From: an uncultured SAR86 cluster bacterium
Lineage (GTDB): Bacteria; Pseudomonadota; Gammaproteobacteria; Magnimaribacterales; D2472
Assembly: GCA_902563835.1 (NCBI GenBank)
Contig: CACEZB010000008.1
Location: 1-54,860, forward strand
Reading direction: 5' to 3'
Length of the DNA: 54,860 nt
In this document: positions 44,617-53,589 of the stretch, one piece after another
How the letters are laid out: every line of letters begins with the position of its first letter
Position numbering within the stretch: position 1 is the stretch's first letter
Translations under genes and position numbers: made by a program
The notes under the pieces: model-generated
Seen by the model: the letters and a program-made list of their open reading frames with translations, nothing else
Database searches by the model: none
What the model was told of the DNA's origin: nothing

Positions 44617-45948
44617 ATAGATAGTTGCCAGACCTAGGAATGACAGAAATCCAATTACATCTGTAACTGTTGTTACAACCACACTTCCTCCAATTGCAGG
44701 ATCTTGATTAAACCTTCTAAGGATTAAAGGAACTAGAATGCCAGCTATCACCGAACTGATTAGATTAATTATTAGTGCGCAAGATATAAGAATAGATAAT
44801 ATGGTCTCTTGAAACCATGCATAAGTTATAAAACCAACTAGTAAAGATAAAACAATGCCATTTAATATTGATACAGCTAATTCTCTCTTAAACAACCATC
44901 GAATATTCGAAGTGTTTATTTGCTCAAGTGTAAGCCCTCTTAAAACTATAGTTAAAGTTTGTGTGGCTGCAACACCACCCATACTAGCTACAATAGGCAT
45001 TAAGACTGCTAGGTAGACTATTTTATCTAGAACGTCTTGGAATAAATTAATAGTACTTGATGCAATAAAAGCCGTTATAAGATTCATTGTTAACCAAAAA
45101 ACTCTGCTTCGCGCTGCTCTCCCAGGTGGAGCAAATGTATCTTCTGCAACACCCGCCATACCTAAAAGATTTTGATCGGCATCTTCTCTAATGACATCAA
45201 CTACATCGTCAATTGTTATTCTTCCAATTAACCTATTATTTTCGTCTAAGACAGGAGCTGAGATTAAATCATTTCTTTCAAAAAGAATTGCAACTTCTTT
45301 ATCATCTTGATCAGTTTTTAAGGGAGATATATCTGACACCATTATATCTTTGACAATCTTTAAGGGGTTTGAAGTTAAAATTGAGCTTATTGATAATTCA
45401 CCTAAATATTCATTATCATCGTTAACAACAAATATCTTATCTGTATTTTCTGGAAGCTCTCCTTGATCTCTAAGATAGCTAATTACTACCTCAATAGAAT
45501 TATTTGGCCTAACGCTTATTACATCAGTATTTAATAATCCTCCTGCGGTGTTATCAGGATAGGTCAAACCCATTTCTATCCTCTTTCTATCTACCAATGA
45601 CATTTTAGAAAGAATTTTTTTCATTCTTTCTTCAGGTAAATTCTGAAGAATGTCAACTATTTCATCTAATTCTAATTCTTTTACCGCTTCAGTTAGTTCC
45701 TCGTTAGAAAGTTTTGAGACTAAGTCTTGCTGAATTTCCTCACCTAACTCAGATAAAACATCTCCTTCTTCTTCAGTTTTAAGAAGTGAAAATAAAAGAG
45801 TTCTTTGAGTGGGTGGTGATGATTCAAGAGCATGAGCGATTTCTGATGCAGACATTCTGTTTAAAAGTATTCTTATTTGATTAAGCGATAAGTTAGATGA
45901 ATCATCTAATATGATTTTTAGATTATCTTTATTTTCAGAATTTTCCAT
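44608..45948 (-). CDS. mgtE: Magnesium transporter MgtE
   Basis: Gated Mg2+ channel. 446 residues: N-terminal helical MgtE_N domain (about 25-130), a pair of CBS domains (about 135-255), and five C-terminal membrane helices (about 285-446) with the pore motif region PIVASMGGVAATQ. The YPDNTAGGLLNTD and PPGRAARSRVFWL segments are family signatures. Last gene of the kdsD-lptA-lptB-rpoN block, 24 bases after rpoN. Confidence 0.94.
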   Translation of the reverse strand: MENSENKDNLKIILDDSSNLSLNQIRILLNRMSASEIAHALESSPPTQRTLLFSLLKTEEEGDVLSELGEEIQQDLVSKLSNEELTEAVKELELDEIVDILQNLPEERMKKILSKMSLVDRKRIEMGLTYPDNTAGGLLNTDVISVRPNNSIEVVISYLRDQGELPENTDKIFVVNDDNEYLGELSISSILTSNPLKIVKDIMVSDISPLKTDQDDKEVAILFERNDLISAPVLDENNRLIGRITIDDVVDVIREDADQNLLGMAGVAEDTFAPPGRAARSRVFWLTMNLITAFIASSTINLFQDVLDKIVYLAVLMPIVASMGGVAATQTLTIVLRGLTLEQINTSNIRWLFKRELAVSILNGIVLSLLVGFITYAWFQETILSILISCALIINLISSVIAGILVPLILRRFNQDPAIGGSVVVTTVTDVIGFLSFLGLATIYLI

Positions 45949-45972
45949 TGATTAATTTTAACCCGAAAAGAA

Positions 45973-47241
45973 TTACCTAAATCGAGAAGAGGGTATATTA
46001 TTTTTTTTTCTATACTTGGAAATAGTCCTTCGTGCTAAATTTAAACCTTTTTTATTAAGTTCAATCGCTATCTTTCTATCACTTTTAGGCTTTTTTTCAG
46101 AAGCAACAATATCTTTGATTAATTTCATTAATTGTAATGATGAAACATTTTTAGTTTTAGATACCGATGTAATTAAAAGTTCTTTTAAAGGCATTATCCC
46201 TTTCGGGGTATCTATATATTTATGCCTTAGTATTCTTGAGATTGTTGAAGGATGTAATCCTATGGCCTTTGCAATTTCTTTATTGCTCAATGTATTTATT
46301 TTTAAGGGGTTATCTCCAAAAAAATCAATTTGTTTTAAACAGATATATTCTCCCACTTTTTGAACAGTGTCGTTTCTTTTTTTTACAGATGATAGTAGCC
46401 ATTTCGCTTCATTAATTTTTTCTAATAAATCTTTATTCTTTTCTGATTTCAATTCCTTCTTAATATTATTAACAAGCTCATTGTCTATTTTAATTATCGG
46501 AAAGCTTTCATCTATAAAATCCACTTGCATATCTTTATCTTTAATAAGAATTTTTAAATCTGCGGCTATAAATTCAGTTCTTTCAAAATTTAGCCCAGGA
46601 CTTAAATCACAACTCTTTATTTCATCTAGAACATTATTGAAGATTTTTTCTGAATAACCCTCATTTAAGAATGAATCTTTTATTTGTTGTATGTCATCCA
46701 TTTTTTTGTTTGAAAGGATGCTATTTATTAAAAACTTTTTTTTCTTTGATAAATCTCTGTTATTAATTTGTATTTTTATACATTCTTTATAGTCTCTATA
46801 GCCGACTCCGTAGGGCTTAAGTTTATGGATTATATTAATTAGACAATCAGCAATCTCATTTTCTTTAAATAAGAAATTAGAAATCTCTTCAATTTCACTT
46901 ATCTCATAAACTAACTTCCCTGATTCATCAATACAATCTATTATTAATTTTGAAATCTTGATTTCATTTTTGGTAATTTTAAAATCATCTAATTGTTTGA
47001 TGAGATTTTCTCTTAAAGTTGCTTTAGACTCAATGTCAAAATTAAAATCTTGGTCGTAAGATTCCTTATTATCTAAGGCTGTATCTTCTTTTTCTATAAA
47101 TGGATTCTCAATAACATGCTTTTCAATTTTCTTTATGAGCTCAAACCTTGATAGCTGAAGTAAATCAATAGATTTTTTCAAAGAAGGGGTTAATTTTATG
47201 TTTTGTTTTTGTTTGAGTTTTTTAGAAAGAGCTATTGCCAT
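45973..47241 (-). CDS. rpoN: RNA polymerase sigma-54 factor
   Basis: Alternative sigma factor for -24/-12 promoters that needs AAA+ activators. 422 residues, shorter than E. coli (477), through the region II linker. The activator-interacting N-terminus is Leu-rich with a shortened Gln content; the core-binding domain follows; the HTH KEIAKAIGLHPSTISRILR and the C-terminal RpoN box ARRTISKYRKKNNIPSSR are intact, so it should be functional. The activator genes are not in the window. Five bases after lptB, as in most Proteobacteria. Confidence 0.95.
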   Translation of the reverse strand: MAIALSKKLKQKQNIKLTPSLKKSIDLLQLSRFELIKKIEKHVIENPFIEKEDTALDNKESYDQDFNFDIESKATLRENLIKQLDDFKITKNEIKISKLIIDCIDESGKLVYEISEIEEISNFLFKENEIADCLINIIHKLKPYGVGYRDYKECIKIQINNRDLSKKKKFLINSILSNKKMDDIQQIKDSFLNEGYSEKIFNNVLDEIKSCDLSPGLNFERTEFIAADLKILIKDKDMQVDFIDESFPIIKIDNELVNNIKKELKSEKNKDLLEKINEAKWLLSSVKKRNDTVQKVGEYICLKQIDFFGDNPLKINTLSNKEIAKAIGLHPSTISRILRHKYIDTPKGIMPLKELLITSVSKTKNVSSLQLMKLIKDIVASEKKPKSDRKIAIELNKKGLNLARRTISKYRKKNNIPSSRFR

Positions 47242-47246
47242 ATGTT

Positions 47247-47960
47247 TTAGCTATACATTTCGCCAAGATAAACTTTTTTAACCAGCTCATTATTAATTAA
47301 TTCTTCTTTAACTCCTTGGGCTATTATTTGACCATTATTAATTATTGCTGCTTGGTCACATATTTCTAAGGTTTCTCTTACATTATGATCTGTAATTAGT
47401 ATTCCAATATTATTATTAGATAATTTTTTGAGAACATTTTTAATATCTTCAATAGCAATAGGATCAATTCCTGCAAAAGGCTCATCCAAAAGAATTATTT
47501 TAGGTTCAGCTGCTAAAGTTCTTGCAATTTCTACTTTTCTTCTTTGGCCTCCTGACAACTGTCTTCCTTTTAGATCACATATCTCAGATAAATTAAACTC
47601 ATTTATTGATTTATCAATAAAATTTTTAATATCTAGCTCATTGTCGAAAGATATCTCAGCCAGCCCTAAAAGATTTTCATATACAGAAAGGTTTTGAAAA
47701 ATAGATGGTTCTTGAGGGAGATATTTAATTCCTAATTTAGACCTTTTATGCATGGGTAGCTTTGAAATATCTTGGTTTAAGAAATTAATCTCACCACTTT
47801 CACAGCCTATCAAACCAGCAATTATATAAAAAGTTGTTGTTTTCCCCGCACCATTAGGTCCAAGCAGTCCATATATATGTCCAGAATCAACTCTAATATC
47901 AATTTCGTTAAGGATGGTTTTATCCTTTATTGATTTCGACATTTTTTTTATTTCTAGCAC
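47247..47960 (-). CDS. lptB: LPS export ABC transporter ATP-binding protein LptB
   Basis: Powers extraction of LPS from the inner membrane with LptFG. 237 residues; Walker A GPNGAGKTTTF, signature LSGGQRRKVEIA, Walker B ILLDEPFAGIDP and the H-loop TDHNVRE are intact. Start codon GTG at 47960 (a later ATG at codon 7 is possible). Six bases after lptA. Confidence 0.95.
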   Translation of the reverse strand: MLEIKKMSKSIKDKTILNEIDIRVDSGHIYGLLGPNGAGKTTTFYIIAGLIGCESGEINFLNQDISKLPMHKRSKLGIKYLPQEPSIFQNLSVYENLLGLAEISFDNELDIKNFIDKSINEFNLSEICDLKGRQLSGGQRRKVEIARTLAAEPKIILLDEPFAGIDPIAIEDIKNVLKKLSNNNIGILITDHNVRETLEICDQAAIINNGQIIAQGVKEELINNELVKKVYLGEMYS

Positions 47961-47966
47961 AGCAAA

Positions 47967-48377
47967 TTACTCAGAAGAAATTTTTCCAGTCCTTGGATTA
48001 AAAATTATTATATTCGAAGAAATAGAAATATTTTCGTATTTTATAGAAGCATCGCCTATAAGATGAATTTTTTCATCATTAAAAAACATTATTTTTTCAG
48101 CTTTTCCATTAAAAGAAGTATTTTTTTTACTTGATTTAATTGTTGATGGTTTTCCCAAAATAGATATCATATCTTTAATATCATCATAAACAGCTGATTC
48201 GGCCCTAATATTTACAAAATCCGAATTAATTTCTACATTATCAAGAAAATTGATTTGATTGTTTTTTTCTAAAAATTCTATTGTGTCTGACTTTATTCTA
48301 ATGTCATTATCAAAACCCGATGATAGTTCTGTTGAAGTACAAGATAGTATAAATAGTAAGAAATATAAATTTTTCAA
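47967..48377 (-). CDS. lptA: LptA-like LPS transport periplasmic protein
   Basis: OstA/LptA domain protein of the LPS bridge. 136 residues, shorter than E. coli (185). After a hydrophobic signal the repeating beta pattern IRIKSDTIEFLEKNNQINF, SAVYDDIKDM, AEKIMFFNDEKIHLIGDA and ITxNPRTGK-like end is typical. The signal ends ILSC (C13), which resembles a lipobox although Leu at -2 is not usual; classical LptA is soluble. The start is TTG, directly after the kdsD stop (TAATTG). lptC, which normally precedes lptA, is missing. Confidence 0.83.
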   Translation of the reverse strand: MKNLYFLLFILSCTSTELSSGFDNDIRIKSDTIEFLEKNNQINFLDNVEINSDFVNIRAESAVYDDIKDMISILGKPSTIKSSKKNTSFNGKAEKIMFFNDEKIHLIGDASIKYENISISSNIIIFNPRTGKISSE

Positions 48378-49343
48378 TTAAAGTATCCTTGCTTCAATTA
48401 AATCATGCATTGAAATTACTCCAACGTATTTATTTTTGTTCATTACTACAAGAGTAAATATTTTATTATTCTCCATTATTTCTGCTGCATCTACTGCTAA
48501 AGCATCTGATTCAATTGTTTTAAAAGTTTTAGTCATCACTTTTTTAATCTGAGTATTTTGAATGTTGACCTTTTTATTAATACATCTTCTTAAGTCGCCA
48601 TCCGTAAATATCCCTACAACTTTAGATTTATCTATTACGAGAGTTATCCCAAGGTTTTTTTTAGTTATCTCTAATAATGCTTTATCAAGTAAGGTGCTTG
48701 GAGTTACTTTTGGAATTGAATTTCCTTTATGCATTAAATCTTCCACCCTAGTAATTAATTTTTTTCCTAATTTTCCAGCTGGATGTGAATGAGCAAAATC
48801 ATTTTTTGTAAAACCTTTTGCCTCTAGAAGTGAGATTGCAAGAGCATCTCCAAAGGCTAATGCATTAGTTGTTGATGATGTTGGGGCTAAATCTAATGGA
48901 CACGCTTCTTTCTTAGAAATAAGTTGAATTTTTATATCAGCAGACTTTGCAATTTTTGATTTATTATTACCTGAAATTGAAACAATTTTCTTTGCATGTC
49001 TCTTGAGTGAAGTAAGAATATTTATTATCTCATCTGTTTCACCTGAATTTGAGATTAATAAAACTATATCCTTTTTATTAATTAAACCCATATCGCCATG
49101 AGCTGCCTCAGTAGGGTGTATAAAAATAGATGGGGTTCCTGTGCTTGAAAGTGTTGCTGAAATTTTTTGTGCGATATGACCAGATTTTCCAACACCCATT
49201 ATTACTAATTTGCCTTTACAAGCTATAACGGCATTGCATAAATCATTAAAAGATTTATCAAGCTGACTCATTAGGCTTTTGATTGAGTCTGACTCAATCT
49301 TAAGAGTCCTTTTTGCAGATGCTATGTAATTAAATTTTTTCAT
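48378..49343 (-). CDS. kdsD: Arabinose-5-phosphate isomerase
   Basis: Converts ribulose-5-phosphate to arabinose-5-phosphate for KDO synthesis. A SIS domain (about 25-170; VGKSGHIAQKISATLSSTGT, HPTEAAHGDMG) is followed by two CBS domains. The ATG at 49343 gives 321 residues and fits the family start; the frame extends ten codons further to a TTG at 49373, which would overlap the promoter box and is less likely. kdsC does not follow. Confidence 0.93.
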   Translation of the reverse strand: MKKFNYIASAKRTLKIESDSIKSLMSQLDKSFNDLCNAVIACKGKLVIMGVGKSGHIAQKISATLSSTGTPSIFIHPTEAAHGDMGLINKKDIVLLISNSGETDEIINILTSLKRHAKKIVSISGNNKSKIAKSADIKIQLISKKEACPLDLAPTSSTTNALAFGDALAISLLEAKGFTKNDFAHSHPAGKLGKKLITRVEDLMHKGNSIPKVTPSTLLDKALLEITKKNLGITLVIDKSKVVGIFTDGDLRRCINKKVNIQNTQIKKVMTKTFKTIESDALAVDAAEIMENNKIFTLVVMNKNKYVGVISMHDLIEARIL

Positions 49344-49374
49344 AAAATTTTTAGAAAATTTATGTTTACTCAAA

Positions 49375-49384
49375 TGCTATAATA
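49375..49384. promoter_or_regulatory. Overlapping divergent -10 elements between kdsD and mlaC
   Basis: The plus strand reads TGCTATAAT (49375-49383), a perfect extended -10 six bases from the mlaC ATG, predicting a leaderless mlaC mRNA. The minus strand reads TATTAT over the same bases (49379-49384), pointing to kdsD with a leader of about 30 bases. Confidence 0.55.
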
Positions 49385-49389
49385 GACCA

Positions 49390-50016
49390 ATGTTGCATTT
49401 ACATAAAAACTATTTCTTTATTTTTTCATTTATATTTTTCTCGATTTTTATAAAATCTGCAGAAGATCCTTATTTATTTATAGATAAAAATGCTCAAAAA
49501 ATGGTTCAAGTACTTACAAATGATTCCGATCTTTTTGAATTAAATAGGACTGTATACGAAGATAAGATAAAAGAAATATTTGAGCCAATGATAGATTTTC
49601 GAAGAGTTGCAGCAAGTGTTATGGGTAAAAAATATTACCTATTGGCTAGCAAAGATCAGAGATCAGAGTTTGTATTAATTTTTAGAGATTCATTATTAGA
49701 TACTTATGCTGAGACTTTGGCACAATGGGGTGATTCAACAATAACAACTATATATCCTAAATCTGAATTAAATTTAGATATTAAAAATCTAGAAGTAAAA
49801 CAAACACTTAATACTGGCAATAGCCAATATCCAATTTCATATAAATTAAGGAAGGGTGATGAAGGTTGGAAAATTGTTAATATTATTATTAATGGAGTCA
49901 ATCTAGGGCTAACTTTTAGAAATCAATTTCAAGCATTAGCAATTTCTTATGATGAGAATATTGAATTAACTCTTAAAAACTGGGTTTCTGATGCAGGAGA
50001 TGCAGGTATTTCCTAA
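49390..50016 (+). CDS. mlaC: Phospholipid transport periplasmic protein MlaC
   Basis: Carries phospholipids across the periplasm in retrograde/anterograde lipid transport. 208 residues with a signal peptide (about 1-23, cleavage near KSA/ED). The MlaC/Ttg2D core shows FEPMIDFRRVAASVMGKKY, FRDSLLDTYAETLAQW and EGWKIVNIIINGVNLG. mlaFED, mlaB and yrbG, which surround mlaC in E. coli, are absent here. No Shine-Dalgarno sequence. Followed directly by ibaG. Confidence 0.92.
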   Translation: MLHLHKNYFFIFSFIFFSIFIKSAEDPYLFIDKNAQKMVQVLTNDSDLFELNRTVYEDKIKEIFEPMIDFRRVAASVMGKKYYLLASKDQRSEFVLIFRDSLLDTYAETLAQWGDSTITTIYPKSELNLDIKNLEVKQTLNTGNSQYPISYKLRKGDEGWKIVNIIINGVNLGLTFRNQFQALAISYDENIELTLKNWVSDAGDAGIS

Positions 50017-50232
50017 ATGGAAGACATAATAAAAAAAATTATAGTAGAGAATATACCTGATGCTATTTGTTTATTTGAAGGTGATTCATGTAATCTAAGG
50101 TTAATTGTAATTTCTAGTATTTTTAACGATATGTCTTTAATTAATCAGCACAAGAAAATAATGAAACTTCTTGAAGGTAAATTCCAGTCTGGTGATTTGC
50201 ATGCACTTAGTTTGGAAACAAGAACAAGTTAA
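50017..50232 (+). CDS. ibaG: BolA-family protein IbaG
   Basis: 71-residue BolA-like domain protein; family members work with monothiol glutaredoxins on Fe-S cluster handling. The final HALSLETRT matches the conserved BolA end H-A-L-x-L. The ATG follows the mlaC stop with no spacing. Position between mlaC and murA is the E. coli arrangement, which distinguishes IbaG (YrbA) from BolA proper. Confidence 0.88.
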   Translation: MEDIIKKIIVENIPDAICLFEGDSCNLRLIVISSIFNDMSLINQHKKIMKLLEGKFQSGDLHALSLETRTS

Positions 50233-50234
50233 AT

Positions 50235-51494
50235 ATGGAAAAATTATTAATCAAAGGTGGCAACTCTCTAAAAGGAAAAATTACTTGTTCTGGAGCAAAA
50301 AATGCTGCATTACCTATGATTGCTTCAACTATATTATGCGACGAGAAAGTTACTCTTAGAAATTTGCCTTACCTTCAAGATATTACAACAATGTTCGAAT
50401 TATTAGGCTCAATGGGAGCTGAAATTTTACTTGATGAAAATATGGATTTTACAATTTCATCATCTAATCTAAAGGATATAGAAGCCAGATACGAATTAGT
50501 AAAAACAATGAGAGCATCCATATTAGTTCTTGGCCCATTGATAGCAAAATATGGTAAAGCAAAGATCGCTTTACCTGGTGGTTGTGCTATAGGGTCTAGG
50601 CCAGTTAATTTTCATCTTGATGCATTAAAAAAAATGGGAGCAAAAATAAAACTAAAAAATGGTTACATCGAAGCAGAGTCTAAAAATTTATATGGAGCTG
50701 ACATACGATTTGATGGGGTTACTGTAACTGGAACTGAGAATTTAATGATGGCTGCTACACTTGCTGATGGTACAACAAAGCTTACAAATGTTGCCAAAGA
50801 ACCAGAAATTATTGATCTGGCTGATATGCTTAATTCAATGGGCGCAAAAATTAAAGGAGCTGGATCAGATGAAATAATTATAGAAGGAGTAACTAACTTA
50901 AAGGGTACTATATTTGATATACCTGCGGACAGAATAGAGGCAGGAACATATTTGGTAGCCGCAACAGTTACTAACGGAGAAATCACTGTCGATGGTATAA
51001 ATCCAGAAAGATTGATGAAAGTTATTAATAAATTAGAAAATACAGGAGCTAAGTTGAGTTATGATAAAACATCTATCTCAATTTCAATGAAAAAAAGCAT
51101 TCCTGAACCTGTTGATATTACTACAGCTCCCTTTCCAGAATTTCCTACAGACATGCAAGCGCAATTCTCTGTTATTAATGCAATTTCTAATGGAACTTCA
51201 AATATTTATGAGACTGTTTTTGAAAATAGATTTATGCATATTCTAGAGTTAAATCGAATGGGTTGTGATATTGAGGTCAAAGGGAATCATGCAAAAATAA
51301 ATGGTGTTAAAAATATTTATGGGGCAGAGGTTATGGCTACAGATTTAAGGGCGTCAGCTAGTCTTATTCTTGCAGGCTTATGCGCAAAAGGAGAAACAGT
51401 TGTGGATAGGATTTATCATATTGATAGAGGGTATGAGCGCATAGAAGAAAAATTAAATTATTTAGGCGCAAATATTGTTAGATTACCAAGTTAA
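50235..51494 (+). CDS. murA: UDP-N-acetylglucosamine 1-carboxyvinyltransferase
   Basis: First committed step of peptidoglycan synthesis: transfers enolpyruvate from PEP to UDP-GlcNAc. 419 residues, as in E. coli. The start GGNSLKGKITCSGAKNAALP is typical; the fosfomycin-sensitive cysteine is C117 in PGGCAIGSRPV. A late RFMHILELNRMG and the end D-R-G-Y-E-R-I-E are family features. Two bases after ibaG. Confidence 0.97.
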   Translation: MEKLLIKGGNSLKGKITCSGAKNAALPMIASTILCDEKVTLRNLPYLQDITTMFELLGSMGAEILLDENMDFTISSSNLKDIEARYELVKTMRASILVLGPLIAKYGKAKIALPGGCAIGSRPVNFHLDALKKMGAKIKLKNGYIEAESKNLYGADIRFDGVTVTGTENLMMAATLADGTTKLTNVAKEPEIIDLADMLNSMGAKIKGAGSDEIIIEGVTNLKGTIFDIPADRIEAGTYLVAATVTNGEITVDGINPERLMKVINKLENTGAKLSYDKTSISISMKKSIPEPVDITTAPFPEFPTDMQAQFSVINAISNGTSNIYETVFENRFMHILELNRMGCDIEVKGNHAKINGVKNIYGAEVMATDLRASASLILAGLCAKGETVVDRIYHIDRGYERIEEKLNYLGANIVRLPS

Positions 51495-51495
51495 G

Positions 51496-52497
51496 TTAAT
51501 CTTCTTCGTAAGTAAATTCAAAAGTTAACAATTCATTTGATGTAGTAAAAAATTCTAATTTAAGATCTTCGCCTAAAGTGGCGAATCTTAAAGATTGAAT
51601 TAAATTCTGCCAATCTCCATATCCATCATTCACACCAATTATAATGTCATTTACTCTTATACCTTTTTCATATAATGGTCCTAGACTTTCCATTTCTATT
51701 ATTTTTAACCCATCAATAATTTTGTTATCGCTATTTAGTTTTACTTTCGCAACTCTAAAATTACCTATCCAAAGATTTTTTACTTTACCAAATCTAATTA
51801 ACTGAGTTGCGATCTGAACAACTAGATTAGAAGGAATCGCGAAACCAATTCCTTGGTAAGCACCAGTCCTAGAAAAAATTTTTGAATTAATGCCAATCAA
51901 ATTACCATTTTCATTTATCAAAGCGCCGCCAGAATTACCTGGATTTATTGCTGCATCTGTTTGAATCAATTGCAAGTATGGATTTCCATAATCCCTTCCA
52001 GTTGCACTAATAATTCCATTAGATACTGATATACCTATTCCATAAGGATTACCTATTGCTAAAACTTTATCACCAATTCTAAGGTTGTTTGAATCTGCGA
52101 CATTAATAGGCCTAAGCTTTTCATTTATATTAATTTTTAATACAGCAATATCAGCATTTTTATCTATACCTATAATTGCAGCAGGATAATTATTTCCATT
52201 ATTTAGTTTTACATTTATATTTTTCCCGGAAAGAATATGAAAATTGGTAACAATATAACCATCATCAGAAAAAATTACACCTGAACCAATGCCTCCCTGA
52301 TTGACTGAAGAGGGCATATTATTGAATGATGAAATCGTTACAACAGAAGTTATTGATTTTTCAGATGCTGACACCAATTTGTTTTTATCATTGGATATAA
52401 AGTACCATGTTCCTGCAAAAGTTAATAATATTACTAATATATAACTAAGTCCGTATGTTTGAAAAAATTTCATAATGTTAAGTATCCAAAATATCAT
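51496..52497 (-). CDS. degS: DegS-like membrane-anchored serine protease
   Basis: Trypsin-like HtrA protease with an N-terminal anchor (about 15-33), protease domain and one PDZ domain (about 245-330). Catalytic triad H87 (NFHILSG), D116 (KNADIAVLKI) and S189 (NPGNSGGAL). Length 333 and a single PDZ match DegS (E. coli 355), which starts the sigma-E envelope-stress cascade by cutting RseA; RseA is not in the window, so the exact substrate is inferred. A second ATG at 52473 (eight codons in) is also a possible start and would put it one base from the divergent zapE ATG. Confidence 0.9.
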   Translation of the reverse strand: MIFWILNIMKFFQTYGLSYILVILLTFAGTWYFISNDKNKLVSASEKSITSVVTISSFNNMPSSVNQGGIGSGVIFSDDGYIVTNFHILSGKNINVKLNNGNNYPAAIIGIDKNADIAVLKININEKLRPINVADSNNLRIGDKVLAIGNPYGIGISVSNGIISATGRDYGNPYLQLIQTDAAINPGNSGGALINENGNLIGINSKIFSRTGAYQGIGFAIPSNLVVQIATQLIRFGKVKNLWIGNFRVAKVKLNSDNKIIDGLKIIEMESLGPLYEKGIRVNDIIIGVNDGYGDWQNLIQSLRFATLGEDLKLEFFTTSNELLTFEFTYEED

Positions 52498-53515
52498 TGA
52501 TATGCTAAAAAACCAAGGAGCAAATCTAGATTTGTATCAAATCGATTTATTGGAAAAATTAAATGCTATAACCCATAAAAAGAAAAGTTTATTTAATGCT
52601 AAAAATGATAAACAGGGATTGTATATATGGGGAGATGTAGGAAGAGGTAAAACACTAATTACTCAATCATTTCTTTATAGCATTGAAAGAGAAGATATCG
52701 TCAGCTTTCACTATATAGATTTTATAAATTTTATTCATAATGAATTAAATAAATACTCTGGTCTAAAGAACCCACTTAAAAAAGTTTCTAAGAATATTAG
52801 TAAAAAAAATAATCTAATATTTATTGATGAATTTCAAGTAGAAGATGTTGCTGATGCGATGATAATAGGAGATCTCTTAATAAGTCTTGTAGATTCAGGA
52901 ACTAAAATTATTCTTACTTCAAATGTGCATCCAGATGATCTTTACAAAGATGGCTTGCAAAGACAAAAATTTTTAAAATCAATAAATGTATTAAAAGAAA
53001 GAATAGACATCTATAAATTAGACGGAGATATTGATTATAGGACAAAGAATATTATTGAGTTAGATAAAGAAGATAGCAAAGGTCTGTTTTCAGAAGAAAA
53101 AATAATTGCGCTAATTAAAGAAAATTTTGGTATTGATGAAGGGCCAAACGATATATTAACAATCAATAGCAGAAAATTTAGATGTAAGATCGTACTGAAT
53201 AATCTTTTATGGATTGAGTTTAATAGTTTTTTTAAAGAAGCGACTGGAGCAAAAGACTACAAATTTATTTGTGATAAGTTCGATTGGATCTTTATTAATA
53301 GTTTTGAGTCTTTTGATGATGATTCAATTGATATCATTAGAAGGTTTATATCGTTTATCGATATTGCATATAAAGAAAAAACTAAAGTTAAGTTTTTCTT
53401 TAATGATACAGATATCTCAAGTATATATTCTGGGACAAAATTAGATATTTTATGGAAGAGATGTGCTAGCAGACTATCTGAAATGAAAAATTATGATTAT
53501 TTAGAAGAAGATTAA
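52475..53515 (+). CDS. zapE: Cell division ATPase ZapE (AFG1 family)
   Basis: P-loop ATPase associated with the Z-ring. 346 residues: Walker A GDVGRGKT at 53-60, Walker B FIDEFQVEDVADAMI, the sensor region ILTSNVHPDDLYKDGLQR typical of the AFG1/LACE1 family, and a C-terminal SRLSEM segment. The ATG at 52475 overlaps the longer DegS frame; a second ATG at 52502 would avoid that. Start not decided; neither has a Shine-Dalgarno sequence. Confidence 0.92.
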   Translation: MLSIQNIIDMLKNQGANLDLYQIDLLEKLNAITHKKKSLFNAKNDKQGLYIWGDVGRGKTLITQSFLYSIEREDIVSFHYIDFINFIHNELNKYSGLKNPLKKVSKNISKKNNLIFIDEFQVEDVADAMIIGDLLISLVDSGTKIILTSNVHPDDLYKDGLQRQKFLKSINVLKERIDIYKLDGDIDYRTKNIIELDKEDSKGLFSEEKIIALIKENFGIDEGPNDILTINSRKFRCKIVLNNLLWIEFNSFFKEATGAKDYKFICDKFDWIFINSFESFDDDSIDIIRRFISFIDIAYKEKTKVKFFFNDTDISSIYSGTKLDILWKRCASRLSEMKNYDYLEED

Positions 53516-53538
53516 GATTAAATTTATATACATAAATA

Positions 53539-53567
53539 TTGCTATATTTCCAAGTAAACATTAATAT
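53539..53567 (+). promoter_or_regulatory. Promoter of rplM-rpsI
   Basis: TTGCTA (53539-53544), 17-base spacer, TAATAT (53562-53567), 22 bases before the rplM ATG. No Shine-Dalgarno sequence is visible in the short leader. Confidence 0.5.
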
Positions 53568-53589
53568 TCTCTTCTCAAATTAAATGATT

